Shown here in pieces: positions 38,269 to 47,906 of a DNA stretch of 64,000 nt (position 1 is the first letter of the stretch; the number at the start of each line of letters is the position of its first letter). The stretch comes from Leptospira noguchii serovar Panama str. CZ214 (GTDB lineage Bacteria > Spirochaetota > Leptospiria > Leptospirales > Leptospiraceae). The translations under genes and the position numbers were made by a program. Location of the stretch: positions 1 to 64,000 of the forward strand of contig NZ_AKWY02000026.1 in the NCBI RefSeq assembly GCF_000306255.2, read 5' to 3'. A model generated the notes under the pieces. The model saw nothing but the letters and a program-made list of their open reading frames with translations. It was not told where the DNA came from and did not search any database.

Positions 38269-40596
38269 TGAAAAAATTTGTTTTACTTCATTTTGTTTTT
38301 GTAAGTTTAATTTTTGCCGATCCAGAGGTCGTCAATGATGTTACTCAGATTAATCCGATCCGAGTAAATCGAGTAGTTACTCCAACTACGTTAGGCGATA
38401 TTCAAGAATTGATTAAAAATCATTCAGGTCCTATTTCCATCGGAGGTGGTAGGTTTTCCATGGGAGGGCAAATCGCAACTGAGAACGCTTTATTTATTGA
38501 TACGAGGGAATTTAATAAAATTCTTTCCTTTGATCCAACGACGAAGTTGATCACAGTGGAATCGGGGATCACTTGGAGAAAATTACAAGAGTCGATCGAC
38601 CCATTTGATCTTTCCGTTCAGATTAAACAGACTTATTCAAATTTTACAATCGGCGGTTCGTTAAGTGTAAACGCACACGGAAGATATGTAGGATATGGTC
38701 CGATGATTTTATCGGTGCGTTCCATTAAATTAGTGTTAAGCGATGGAAAACTCGTAACAGCAAGTCCTAAGGAAAATCCAGAAATCTTTTTTGCATCCGT
38801 TGGTGGTTACGGAGGAATTGGAGTGATTGTAGAAGTCACTTTGGAACTGACTGAAAATAAAAAGATAAAACGGTTTGTAAAAAAAAATTCCAATTACCGA
38901 ATATAAAAACTTTTTTTTAAAAAACATACGAAATAATCCAAAAGCTCAGTTTCATAACGGAGATATTTATCCTCCTGCATATGAAAATGTAAATACGATT
39001 ACTTGGGAAGAAACAGAAGAAGCGGTTACCGTAAACGATAGAATCGTTCCAGTTAAAGAAAGTTATTGGTTGGAGAATTTAATCTATTTCTGGTTAACGG
39101 AATTACCTTACGGAAAAGAATTGAGAGAAGCTGTTTCGGATCCTTTATATTATCGTAAGGATAGGGTTCTCTGGAGAAACTACGAGGCTAGCTATGACGT
39201 GCAAGAGTTGGAGCCTCCTAATCGAAGAATCAGTACTTATGTTTTACAGGAGTATTTTATTCCAGTAGAAAAGTTTGATAAGTTTTATCCTTTGATGAAA
39301 TCGATTTTACAGAAACACGACGTAAACGTAGTAAACATTTCTATACGTCATGCGAAACAGGATTCGGGTTCGTTGATGGCTTGGGGAAGAAGCGAGGTTT
39401 TTTCATTCGTCATTTATTATAAACAACGCGTCTACGCGAGCGCCAAAAACGAAGTTGGAGTTTGGACCCGAGAATTAATCGACGCGGTTACGAGCGTGGG
39501 AGGAGCTTATTATCTTCCGTATCAACTGCACGCGACCGTAACTCAGTTTCACAAGGCGTATCCGAATGCGAATCGTTTTTTCGCGTTAAAAAGAAAACTG
39601 GATCCGAAGTATAAGTTCAGAAACAAACTCTGGGATAAATATTACTTTCACAACGAAGACGATCAGAAAATCAGACTGACCCTGGATTCTCTTAAGGATT
39701 ATACGCGCAACGAGGATCAGACCTTTCTAACTTTGCCAGAATGGTATATCGTGTTCAGCTCGGAAGAATATGCAAATTTTCTAAAGTATAATTTACCAAG
39801 CGATTTTCCATATTTTTCGAGTATAATTCAGTTTTGGAAAATCTACGGCAAGGTGGTTAAAAAAACCTGGAATTCATATGAATTCAACTGGGGGTATCAT
39901 CTTATGATCAATGTAATTGGAGTCAGTTATTCCGCGGAGTTGATGTTGAAGTCCTTGTATGAAAATACGTTCGGACGATGTACGGAATGGATTGCCGGGA
40001 CCAACGGGCTTACGTCCGAAACCAATGTGGAAGCCTATATGCAAAAAGTTGCAAGGGATTACACGGACTTCGTAAGACTTCGACCTTGGTACGAGTATCC
40101 GTTCTATTCCAAGTTCAAGGAATTTTGGACGATTCGAGACGGAGACAATACGAGTTTTGTTAGAAGATGGGAAAGAAGATTCTTCTTCTCGACTGAACTT
40201 CTTATAAAAGCGGTTTATGGAAAATTGATTGGATTGGGAACCGAATCCGTTTACGAACCTGAAACATTAGAGTTAAAAGCTTGGATAAAAGAGAATGGTA
40301 AAAGTAATATTTTATCAATTCCTAGATACCAAACTTTTACACAAACCGTTCCTAAACTTGTAAGTAAAAATATTTCCTTTGTAGAAATTGCGGGAAATCG
40401 TCAAATCCTTTTGACCTTGATCGTTCCTTGCGAAGTAAATCTTCGAGATCGGGAAGAAGTGTTATACGAATGGAATATTTTGACCGAGCCGAATCAAAAA
40501 CGGGTGGCTGTAGTTGCTCCCGTTTCAAGACTTCATGAGATTCTAATAAACTCGGTAAAGAACGGATTTAAGGTGGATCATATATTCGACTATTGA
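38268..40596 (+). pseudogene. FAD-linked lactone-oxidase-like protein, frameshifted at A9
   Basis: Two ORFs form one gene. The first (38268-38906) has a signal peptide and an FAD-binding type 4 domain (GPISIGGGRFSMGG, GGSLSVNAHGR, GGYGGIG). The second continues the D-arabinono-lactone-oxidase-like part to about residue 455 and then an unfamiliar 300-residue extension. At 38879-38887 there are nine A; eight would keep a single 776-codon frame (VKKIPITEYKNFF..). This is either a true mutation, a reversible slippage site or an assembly error. The 3' part from about 39.4 kb is richer in G+C than the 5' part. It is coupled to the preceding gene. Confidence 0.8.
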
Positions 40597-40665
40597 TCGA
40601 GAGATTTTATATTCGAATTTCAAATCCGTCTTGATGATTTCCGTTTATTTGGAATTTTACGAAAC

Positions 40666-41601
40666 ATGAGATACCTTTTACAACTTTCCTGTTTCATCTT
40701 GTTTCTTTCGTGTGCGGTTACTTCGTATTCTTCCAAGCCCGTGACCTTGGGAAAACAGTTCGATTTAAAGGACTTAAAACAGAATCCGAAAGGCCCGCTT
40801 CTATTTCAGAAAAAACTCGCCGCGGATTGGGTTGCGGATCGCGGAGGGTTGATCAATCTAAAAGATCCGAAGGCGAAAGCGGCTTCGCTTCAATCCGGCG
40901 ACGAACCGATTCAAATCTACTTTTACGTAATCGATCATCCGAAGTTCGGAAGATATCTAATCGATACCGGAATGTCCGAAGCCTTTAGAAAGGATCCGAA
41001 GGACTGGCCGATTTCCTGGCTCGTCGCATCCGTGATGAATACCGCCGCGTTTAAGGTTCATTTGACTGCGTCGGAATGGCTCAAGAAAGATCCTAAGAAG
41101 TTGGAAGGAATTTTTCTAACTCACATGCACCTGGATCATGTTCTGGGAACTAAGGATTTTCAATCGGGAATTCCTTTGTATGTGGGACCGCAAGAGGCAA
41201 CTCATAAACAATTCATCAACTCCTTCGTTCAAGGAACCACCAATCAACTTTTGGGTGAGAATCCGGCCTTGTCCGAGTTGAGTTTCGCGTCGGCGCCCAA
41301 CGATTCTTCTTATCCGGTTCTCGATTTTTTCGGAGATCAATCTCTACTTGTTTTTCACATCGAAGGTCATACCAAAGGAAGTCTTGCGTTTCTGGTTCAA
41401 AGTTCGAACGGATATCAACTCGTTTTGGGAGATTCTTGTCATACCGCTTGGGGATGGGAGAATAACGTGCCTCCAGGCGATTTTACCGCGGACCAAGAAA
41501 AGAACAAGGCGGGTCTAAGTTTTCTGAAAGACCTTGCTTCTAAGTTTCCCGGAATTCAAGTACACCCGGGACATCAAAGTCTATCAGAAAAACGTAATTA
41601 A
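40666..41601 (+). CDS. Metallo-beta-lactamase-fold lipoprotein
   Basis: A 311-residue protein with a lipoprotein signal ending LFLSC (Cys16), and therefore probably anchored in a membrane facing the periplasm or surface. The MBL zinc motif is THMHLDH (H153, H155, D157, H158). Later ligands fit EGHTKGS and LGDSCH, and HPGH near the end. The layout is like AHL-lactonase-type and other MBL hydrolases. It follows the FAD oxidase by 69 bases. A lactonase role beside a lactone oxidase is attractive but inferred. High G+C for this genome (30 of 60 bases at 40801-40860). Confidence 0.88.
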   Translation: MRYLLQLSCFILFLSCAVTSYSSKPVTLGKQFDLKDLKQNPKGPLLFQKKLAADWVADRGGLINLKDPKAKAASLQSGDEPIQIYFYVIDHPKFGRYLIDTGMSEAFRKDPKDWPISWLVASVMNTAAFKVHLTASEWLKKDPKKLEGIFLTHMHLDHVLGTKDFQSGIPLYVGPQEATHKQFINSFVQGTTNQLLGENPALSELSFASAPNDSSYPVLDFFGDQSLLVFHIEGHTKGSLAFLVQSSNGYQLVLGDSCHTAWGWENNVPPGDFTADQEKNKAGLSFLKDLASKFPGIQVHPGHQSLSEKRN

Positions 41602-41642
41602 TCAATTTGGAATGATTCGTTCCATTTTATCGGAGAAACGAA

Positions 41643-42734
41643 ATGAAAGAAATCGACCGTTCTAAACCGGTTCTTGTTACGGGAGGCGCTGGTTACATCG
41701 CATCCTGGGTGGTTCGTTATTTATTGGAAGACGGAATTTCCGTAAGAGCCACGGTAAGAAACAAATCGGATTCCAAAAAAATCTCCCATCTTCTCAAACT
41801 CGCGGAACGTTTTCCGGGAAAACTGGAACTCTACGAAGCGGATCTTTTAAAAGAAGGCTCTTTTTTAAATGCGATCCAGGACAAGGGCGGGGTTGAGTTG
41901 ATCCTTCACATGGCTTCTCCGTTTTTTATAGACGGAATCAAAAATCCTCAAAAAGAACTCGTTGAACCCGCGGTTTTCGGAACCAAAAACGTTCTCGAAT
42001 CGGCTAACGCGAGTTCGACGGTAAAAAGAATCGTTTTAACTTCGAGCGTAGCCGCAGTGATGGGTGACAATGTGGAAGCTCTTTCGATTCCAAATCATCG
42101 TTTTTCCGAAGAACATTGGAACAAGACGAGTAGTTTGAAACATCAACCTTATCCTTATTCTAAAACTTTGGCGGAAAAAGAAGCTTGGAGGATTGCCGAT
42201 TTACAATCCAAGTGGGATTTAATTACGATCAATCCTTCTTTTGTCATGGGACCTTCCGTTTCAGAAAGAGCCGATGGAACGAGTGTGAACTTTATGCTTT
42301 CTATGATCAACGGAAAGTTTGCTCCGGGAGTTCCGGATATGAGGATTGGTTTTGTGGACGTTCGAGATGTGGCAAAAGCTCATATACTTGCAGGTTTTAC
42401 TCCTTCTGCTAAAGGACGTCATATTGTTTCTGCGGTTACGATGAAATTTTTAGAAGTTGCAAACATAATTCGTGAGAAATATGGAAATCGTTTTCCCATT
42501 CCAAAAAATTCTCTTCCTAAATTTTTAACTTACTTGATCGGCCCTTTTTTTGGATTGTCTTGGGCATATATTTCGCATAACGTTGGAATTGATTTCGAAC
42601 TAGATCATTCTTACAGTAAAAAAGATTTAGGTTTGAATTATAGACCGATCTCTGAAACGTTTACGGAACATATAGAACAAATACTTTCTTCCGGGATCCT
42701 TTTAAAAAAGAGTTCTGGGCATTCGACTGTATAA
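41643..42734 (+). CDS. NAD(P)-dependent extended SDR, dihydroflavonol-reductase-like
   Basis: A 363-residue oxidoreductase or epimerase of the extended short-chain dehydrogenase type. The Rossmann glycine motif TGGAGYIA is at residues 13-20, the Asp site at about residue 65 (EADL), and the catalytic YPYSK near residue 172. The NPSFVMGPS motif is typical of cinnamoyl-CoA/dihydroflavonol reductase relatives. GGAG lies just before the ATG, 41 bases after the MBL gene, so they are co-transcribed. G+C falls back to local level in the last third (18 of 60 bases at 42421-42480). Confidence 0.88.
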   Translation: MKEIDRSKPVLVTGGAGYIASWVVRYLLEDGISVRATVRNKSDSKKISHLLKLAERFPGKLELYEADLLKEGSFLNAIQDKGGVELILHMASPFFIDGIKNPQKELVEPAVFGTKNVLESANASSTVKRIVLTSSVAAVMGDNVEALSIPNHRFSEEHWNKTSSLKHQPYPYSKTLAEKEAWRIADLQSKWDLITINPSFVMGPSVSERADGTSVNFMLSMINGKFAPGVPDMRIGFVDVRDVAKAHILAGFTPSAKGRHIVSAVTMKFLEVANIIREKYGNRFPIPKNSLPKFLTYLIGPFFGLSWAYISHNVGIDFELDHSYSKKDLGLNYRPISETFTEHIEQILSSGILLKKSSGHSTV

Positions 42735-42775
42735 TTTGGGGTAAAAAGTCTAGAGGAAAATTAAAAGAAGGATAT

Positions 42776-42866
42776 TAGAGTTGTTGAAAAATTCCATATT
42801 AACAAAACTGCTGTAATCGACTGTTTCCATAAAAAACTGATTGAGATTCATTTTTCAACAACTCTA
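42776..42866. repeat. Family R1 element (short copy)
   Basis: A 91-bp copy with ends tagagttgttgaaaaat and attttt-caacaactcta, internally shortened. It directly follows the SDR gene and its inverted ends could also act as a terminator. A partial R2c right end (agaaaattctttctcattttcttacg) follows to 42915; the rest up to 43247 is AT-rich. Confidence 0.7.
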
Positions 42867-43247
42867 ATGTAAGAATTTATGCTTTTAGAAAATTCTTTCT
42901 CATTTTCTTACGTTATTTTCAATTCTTATCGCAGAACTTTATTTTTATCGAGAGTTATACATTAGAATACCCAAAATCCGTCTTAAAGTTGGGATTTGTT
43001 TCAAAGTTCATGATATTCTGTTATATAGAGATTGGTAATAACGGTCTTAAAAGTTCTTTAAAAGGATAGATTTCATTTTGTAAAAAACGAAGCTAGACTT
43101 TTTCGAAAATAGTTTTTCTCGAAGAATTCGTTTTTTGAAAAAGAATTTTCCACATGAAAAACGTTCTTTGTTGGCCCTAAAAAAATTGTCAAAAAAATAT
43201 GAAAAGATAGATATGTATTCTTAAAATTTTAAGGAGCCCGATGAATT

Positions 43248-43925
43248 ATGAAAGTTGCGCCGACTTATCCTATCCTACTAGCAGAAGACGACGAAAGCAA
43301 TGCGGAACTTTTAATCCGTCATTTAGAAAGATATAATTTTGACGTAGATCACGTTGTGGATGGGGTCGCCGCCGAAATCAAATTGAGAAAGATTCGGTAC
43401 GACTTGATTCTTACTGACAATCGGATGCCTAAACTCAGTGGTCTTGATCTTTTGGAAAGAATTCCGGATATGAACCGAATGACTCCAATTATATTTTTAA
43501 CCGTAAGTAACGAAAAAGAAACGATCATTCAGGCTGCGTATAATAAGAAACTTGTAGCTTATCTTTTAAAACCGATCGATACTCAGGTGCTGATCGAAAA
43601 AATTTGTCAGGCATTGGGAATTAAAACGAATTCATTGATCGATAAGAAAGAATATCCATTTGAAATTCTTCCTTTTACTCACACAGATAAAGGGGTTGGG
43701 GTTGAATTAAAAGGATGTCCTTACGGAAAGAGTATAGAAAAACTTGTTCAAGAAATTGCATTTTTTTTAAAAGAACTTCCTTCTTTGAGAAGTATTCTAA
43801 TCAAAGTGAATCCTGAATTTTTTTATTTCAAAAATGGAACTCAACTTCTTTCTTCTCTAAAGGATCGTTTAGCGATTAAATATGAAATTTCAAAAGACGA
43901 TATCACAATTGAGACGGAACATTGA
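43248..43925 (+). CDS. Response regulator with unknown output domain
   Basis: The receiver domain covers residues 1-120: acidic pair D14-D15, phosphoacceptor D57 (LTDNRMP), T85 and K108-P109. The remaining 100 residues (about 125-225) are not a DNA-binding helix-turn-helix; the part starting FEILPFTHTDKGVGVELKG looks like a small alpha/beta domain of unknown role. AAGGAG lies 11 bases before the chosen ATG. An ATG at 43241 is in another frame. No histidine kinase is adjacent; the hybrid kinase at 52-54 kb is the nearest. Confidence 0.88.
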   Translation: MKVAPTYPILLAEDDESNAELLIRHLERYNFDVDHVVDGVAAEIKLRKIRYDLILTDNRMPKLSGLDLLERIPDMNRMTPIIFLTVSNEKETIIQAAYNKKLVAYLLKPIDTQVLIEKICQALGIKTNSLIDKKEYPFEILPFTHTDKGVGVELKGCPYGKSIEKLVQEIAFFLKELPSLRSILIKVNPEFFYFKNGTQLLSSLKDRLAIKYEISKDDITIETEH

Positions 43926-44395
43926 TTGGATTTTATTGATCAATGAATCGTAAATTCGAATTTGGTTTTTTACGTTTAAATATTTTGTCGTATGAGTTGT
44001 GAGTTTCTCTTCTGCTTTTTCGTTTTTAAATTACAAAGTTTGAGTTTTTGAAAATCTTTTTGTAAAATTCTAATTTGTGTTAGTTCCCACATTTTATTTT
44101 TTACGGAAAAATCAGGTTTTATAAGACAAATGTCTTACGTCGAGTTTGCAAATTTATGATTAAGTCATTAATAACAAAACGTGAGAGTTCCCACAGATTT
44201 TGTCTTGTTCTGTGACTTATGGTTTTTAACGATTTTTTTTCTATCACACAATTTCCGTATAGTTCTGCATCAGAATCTTTCTGTAAAATTTAATTTGTGT
44301 TAGTTCCCACAAGTTAAGTCACTTTAAGGACTTATAAACTATTTTGAAAATGTAAGAGTTCCCACGCTCACGGTTTTAAAATTGGGACAAACTTC
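43926..44395. other. Gap with four AGTTCCCAC motifs
   Basis: Copies of the motif occur near 44087, 44187, 44301 and 44358, all in the same orientation. No gene is seen. Confidence 0.6.
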
Positions 44396-44396
44396 T

Positions 44397-44423
44397 AAGG
44401 GAGAATTTTTTAGATTCTCCCTT
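44397..44423 (-). promoter_or_regulatory. Hairpin just after the ssb stop codon
   Basis: A perfect 10-bp stem (44397-44406 with 44414-44423) lies 7 bases after the ssb stop on the minus strand. No T-run follows it in that direction, so it is not a standard terminator; it may stabilise the mRNA end. Confidence 0.5.
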
Positions 44424-44430
44424 AAAAAAT

Positions 44431-44784
44431 CTAAGCCACGTCCCTCTCTTTTTTTCCAGGCAAACCATCAAATCGAATCATTTGTCCGACTACTTTCAAT
44501 TTACTTCTATTACTACCGTCTTGTGCTTTCCAACGATCTTGGCGAAGTTCACCAATGACGGTTGCTTTTTTTCCTTTTTTGAGATACTCGTGCGCGTTTA
44601 CTGCCTGACGATCCCACAATTCGATTTCTACAAAAGAAACTTCTCCTGGTTCTTCCGAAGTAGATTTATAATCGTGGTTGACCGCTATCGTAAATGTAGC
44701 GACACTCTTTCCGCTGTTTAAGGTTTTGATTTCCGGATCGGAAGTAAGATTCCCATCCAAAATGATATGCGCTATGTTTTTCAT
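44431..44784 (-). CDS. ssb: Single-stranded DNA-binding protein without acidic tail
   Basis: A 117-residue OB-fold protein. Features typical of bacterial SSB are LDGNLTSDPEIKTLNSGK, VATFTIAVN, FVEIELWDRQA and the strand KKGKKATVIGELRQDRW. The usual disordered linker and the acidic DDxIPF tail that recruits repair proteins are missing; the protein stops at KKERDVA. AGGAG with 8-base spacing precedes the ATG. Leptospira may have another SSB elsewhere; from this window that cannot be checked. Confidence 0.9.
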   Translation of the reverse strand: MKNIAHIILDGNLTSDPEIKTLNSGKSVATFTIAVNHDYKSTSEEPGEVSFVEIELWDRQAVNAHEYLKKGKKATVIGELRQDRWKAQDGSNRSKLKVVGQMIRFDGLPGKKERDVA

Positions 44785-45172
44785 TCTTCATACTCCTATT
44801 GTAAGGAAAAATTGTTTTTCCTCTATAACCAACGGTTCCTGACAAGAACTGAGTGGAGCCTAAATCTTAAATTTTTTTGAGAGAACTTTTATAAAATGAG
44901 CGTTTGATTTGATGATCACCAAAAAGCGATTTGATGAAGAAATTTGATCCTTAAAATCAATCTCTTTTTAAAACCTTAACAAAACGTGTTAGTTCCCACA
45001 GATTAAGTTGCATTCTGAATTTTTAAACATTTGTTTTTTGTAATTTAGCTTTTGTAATAGTTCCTACATTTTCAAAATCTAACTGTAAAATTTAAGTTTG
45101 TGTTAGTTCCCACATTTTATTTTTACAGAAAAATCAGGTTTTATAAAATCAATCTATTATACAGGACTTACG
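44785..45172. other. Gap with AGTTCCCACA motifs
   Basis: Two full motifs (44990 and 45102) and one degenerate copy (near 45058). The promoter of ssb must lie near 44800-44880; boxes are not clear. Confidence 0.5.
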
Positions 45173-45886
45173 TTAATCTATGTTAAACGAAATGATTGCC
45201 AATTTTTTATCTTCTTTTCTCAGAGTATTCAATTCTACTTTCAATCTTTCCAAATCTCCGGAACCCTTGGCTCTATATATTCCACGTAAAAAATTTTTTT
45301 TATCGATCAAATATACATTTTCTGTATGAACAAAATCGTTCAAGTCATCCTTTCCAGAAATTAACTTTATATCCGCGCCGAACTGATTTCTTGCTAAATC
45401 ATAAATCGTTTTTTTGGAACCTGTAAGAAAGATCCAGTTGTTTTGAACAATCTTATATTGATTTCTAAACTTTTTAAGAACTCCCACCGAATCAATCTCA
45501 GGATTTACGGTAATCGAAACGATTTGAAGATCAGTTTGATCTTCTAATTTAGGAATAAAATTCAACATATTTCTGGTAATCATGGGACAAATTCCCTTAC
45601 ACTTCGCATAAAAGAATACGACTAACGTATATTTATTTTTCAAATTTTGATTGTTAAATGTATGGTTTTCATGGGTAAGAAGAGTAAACTCCGGGACCTT
45701 TTTAAGATCGTCTGGTAATTTACCGTTTGCTTCCGGCCAATAAGGATCCATCACTTCACTCTTAAAATAAGGAAGAACCCCTTCCTGGGGGGAAGAAAAA
45801 TAAGTGAGTTCAGAATGGTATTTATCTTTTGTATCTTCGCAAAAAACAAAAAATAATATAATAAAAAAATAATATATTAACTTCAT
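45173..45886 (-). CDS. SCO1/SenC family lipoprotein
   Basis: Thioredoxin-fold copper chaperone or thiol protein linked to cytochrome oxidase assembly in other bacteria. The metal site is complete: CKGIC (C96 and C100) and a distal His (H187 in DFVHTENVYL), counted from the ATG at 45886. That start is chosen because it places a lipoprotein signal (FFIILFFVFC, Cys16) at the N terminus; the frame is open to 45946. It is probably anchored in the periplasm. No oxidase genes are adjacent. Confidence 0.87.
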   Translation of the reverse strand: MKLIYYFFIILFFVFCEDTKDKYHSELTYFSSPQEGVLPYFKSEVMDPYWPEANGKLPDDLKKVPEFTLLTHENHTFNNQNLKNKYTLVVFFYAKCKGICPMITRNMLNFIPKLEDQTDLQIVSITVNPEIDSVGVLKKFRNQYKIVQNNWIFLTGSKKTIYDLARNQFGADIKLISGKDDLNDFVHTENVYLIDKKNFLRGIYRAKGSGDLERLKVELNTLRKEDKKLAIISFNID

Positions 45887-46468
45887 AAATAAATTACATA
45901 CTAAGTTTACTTTTTTAAACCAACTTTTTATTAAAAGCCATCTCAAAAATACTTTATTTTTACTTAAAATCCAATTATAGTCGCTCTATAATATTTTTGA
46001 AGTAGTTTGTACTACTCAGACGTATAAAACAATACCAAAAGTTAACAGTCAAATTTTACAAAGACGAAAAGTTCTCAAAAAATTGTATCTAACCAGAATT
46101 GGCATAATTTGTAAAAACCCTACATTTCTCAAAAATTTTCATACTCAATTTTTCTGTCTTTTTTATGAGTTTTTAATATAATTTTTCTGCAAAAAACAGA
46201 GTCGAATCCAAAGTTTTCACTTTAGATAACTACCATAAAATTCAAGGATAAATATTTCTTCATAAAATTGCCGTTTGGCGGAGTCGTACAATGAAAAATT
46301 TATTGTACGATAGTTCCATTTTTATAACTTTTTTACACTAAACTCGCGTTAACTATAAAGCTCATTTTTGTTTAAAAAGAATAAATTACTTTTTCGAACA
46401 CAATGAAAAAGTTCGTTTGTTTAAAAGTAGACGTTTTAAAATTCGATTTCGGTAAAAATGAAAGCCGA
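45887..46468. other. Gap with R4-like fragment
   Basis: An R4 end (gtactactcagacgtataaaa near 46009) is followed by a block ending aaaaaattgtatctaac near 46095. The same block recurs at 61240. Otherwise AT-rich with no gene. Confidence 0.5.
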
Positions 46469-47029
46469 TCAATCCGGACTTTTGATTGGTTCACAAATTT
46501 TGCTTCCGGGTAAACCGATAGAACTTCCGTCCTTTGCAATTACCGTATTCATAAAAATCTGTCCATTCCGATTCCATTTTTTAGAAACGAGTAGCTTTCC
46601 GTTTTCATCAAATTTTTCGTAGATAAAAGGGCGATTGTTATCGTGCCATTCCCAACGATCGTAAATATACTTTCCGGAACGAAACTCGGAATACAATCGA
46701 TTGTTTCCATTTGGAAACCAAGCCCTATGAATTCCTTCCTTTAACCCTTTCTTAAAATATCTTTTTTCCAATAACTGACCGGCTTTGTTTTTAGAAATCA
46801 TTTCACCATCTTCTAAACCGTTTTTAAATTGGGTTGTTTCTATCTCTCCCAAAACTGGAATTTCTTTTTTGATAAATCCGGTGAAAAGTTTCCCTTTATA
46901 ATAAAATCGGCCTTGGAACGTTTGTAAGTTCGAATCTATATTTTCAATCGTCTCTCCTTCTTGACAGCCGACAAAGGTGACGACCATCAAGATAATCGAA
47001 AGTATGAAAAACGATTTAGTTGGAAACAC
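46469..47029 (-). CDS. Lipoprotein with MORN/YwqK-like repeats
   Basis: A 186-residue protein with a lipoprotein signal ending VTFVGC (Cys22). The body is a series of short beta-hairpin repeats of the YwqK/MORN_2 kind (KNGLEDGEMISKNKAGQLLEKRYFKKGLKEG, each given here only in part; GNNRLYSEFRSGKY; NGKLLVSKKWNRNGQ). Its start overlaps the 3' end of the YHYH gene by 14 bases, so it is the second gene of an operon. Such repeats usually mediate binding, not catalysis. Confidence 0.8.
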   Translation of the reverse strand: MFPTKSFFILSIILMVVTFVGCQEGETIENIDSNLQTFQGRFYYKGKLFTGFIKKEIPVLGEIETTQFKNGLEDGEMISKNKAGQLLEKRYFKKGLKEGIHRAWFPNGNNRLYSEFRSGKYIYDRWEWHDNNRPFIYEKFDENGKLLVSKKWNRNGQIFMNTVIAKDGSSIGLPGSKICEPIKSPD

Positions 47030-47906
47030 TTCCTATCGTTCCGTAAAAAAAAGAACCCATCAAAGTGTCAATTCCTGCAGTAGCATCGGAAGCAAAGTGA
47101 TAGTGGTAAGTCGGAGTAGAAAAGTGAACCGTCGCTTTGGTATGTCCATGCAAATTGTCCAGATCGGTTGGGACAAAGTCGTCTCCAGTTGACGAAGTTC
47201 CGTTATCACATTTTTTTCCGTAAAGCGCATAACCGTCCAAAATCACTCCGATCAAATTTGAATCGTTGTTACTTACCTTTGTTACCGCAGCGTGATGGTG
47301 ATAAACTCCTGTATTTTGAGGATGACCTCCAAAGTTATCAAATGTCTGAGCTTCCACTGCGAGAGTATCAGGAGGATTGGCTGCGTTATTAAAAATCGCA
47401 AGACCGTTTACTGTAATTCCTATCGACACAAGTCCGCCTTGTGTTCCGACAGTTCCACTTCCTTTTGTAGGATTGGAAGGAATCGTATAAACAAATTTTT
47501 GACTCGAAACGGAATTATTTCCTGCGGACATATTTCCTGCCGGAAGTGTTTCAAATAAAGGAGAACTTGAACCGTAATAATAACTTTTTGTATTGGGAAC
47601 ATTCTGAGATTTGAATATATAACTGGAACCAGATACATAAGCTACGGAACATTTAAAGTTATTTTTGATCCAAGTAGGAAGCGCCGAATCCATACAAGTA
47701 GTCACTCCGGTAACGCAGCCTGAAGATGCATCTAAAGTTGCCGTGCTCTTAGATACAGTGATTCCAGTATTAGCCGAACTTCCATTACAATACCCGCCTG
47801 AAAGCGCAGCCAGAGCCGCTATTGTAAGATCATCATCATTGGAATCTTTCTTACAAGCCACGAAGGAAAGAAAGACCAGAAATATTAAAATTGATTTTTG
47901 AATCAT
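47016..47906 (-). CDS. YHYH-domain lipoprotein
   Basis: A 296-residue protein from the ATG at 47906, which has GTAGGAG just upstream (the frame is open to 47933). The lipoprotein signal ends FLSFVAC (Cys18). The YHYH domain is marked by GVYHHHAAV and TYHYHFAS, plus GVILDGYALYGKKCDNG. YHYH proteins are secreted or surface proteins of unknown biochemical role; the His clusters suggest metal binding. It is followed by the overlapping YwqK-like gene. Confidence 0.82.
   Translation of the reverse strand: MIQKSILIFLVFLSFVACKKDSNDDDLTIAALAALSGGYCNGSSANTGITVSKSTATLDASSGCVTGVTTCMDSALPTWIKNNFKCSVAYVSGSSYIFKSQNVPNTKSYYYGSSSPLFETLPAGNMSAGNNSVSSQKFVYTIPSNPTKGSGTVGTQGGLVSIGITVNGLAIFNNAANPPDTLAVEAQTFDNFGGHPQNTGVYHHHAAVTKVSNNDSNLIGVILDGYALYGKKCDNGTSSTGDDFVPTDLDNLHGHTKATVHFSTPTYHYHFASDATAGIDTLMGSFFYGTIGSVSN

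Noticed and set aside
39070..40596. Independent gene starting at the TTG at 39070
   Set aside because: Coding continues upstream in the same frame to the A9 tract, so it is the 3' part of the FAD oxidase gene.
44397..44423. Terminator for ssb
   Set aside because: Stem is perfect but the T-run is on the wrong side for the minus-strand transcript, so it is listed only as a hairpin.
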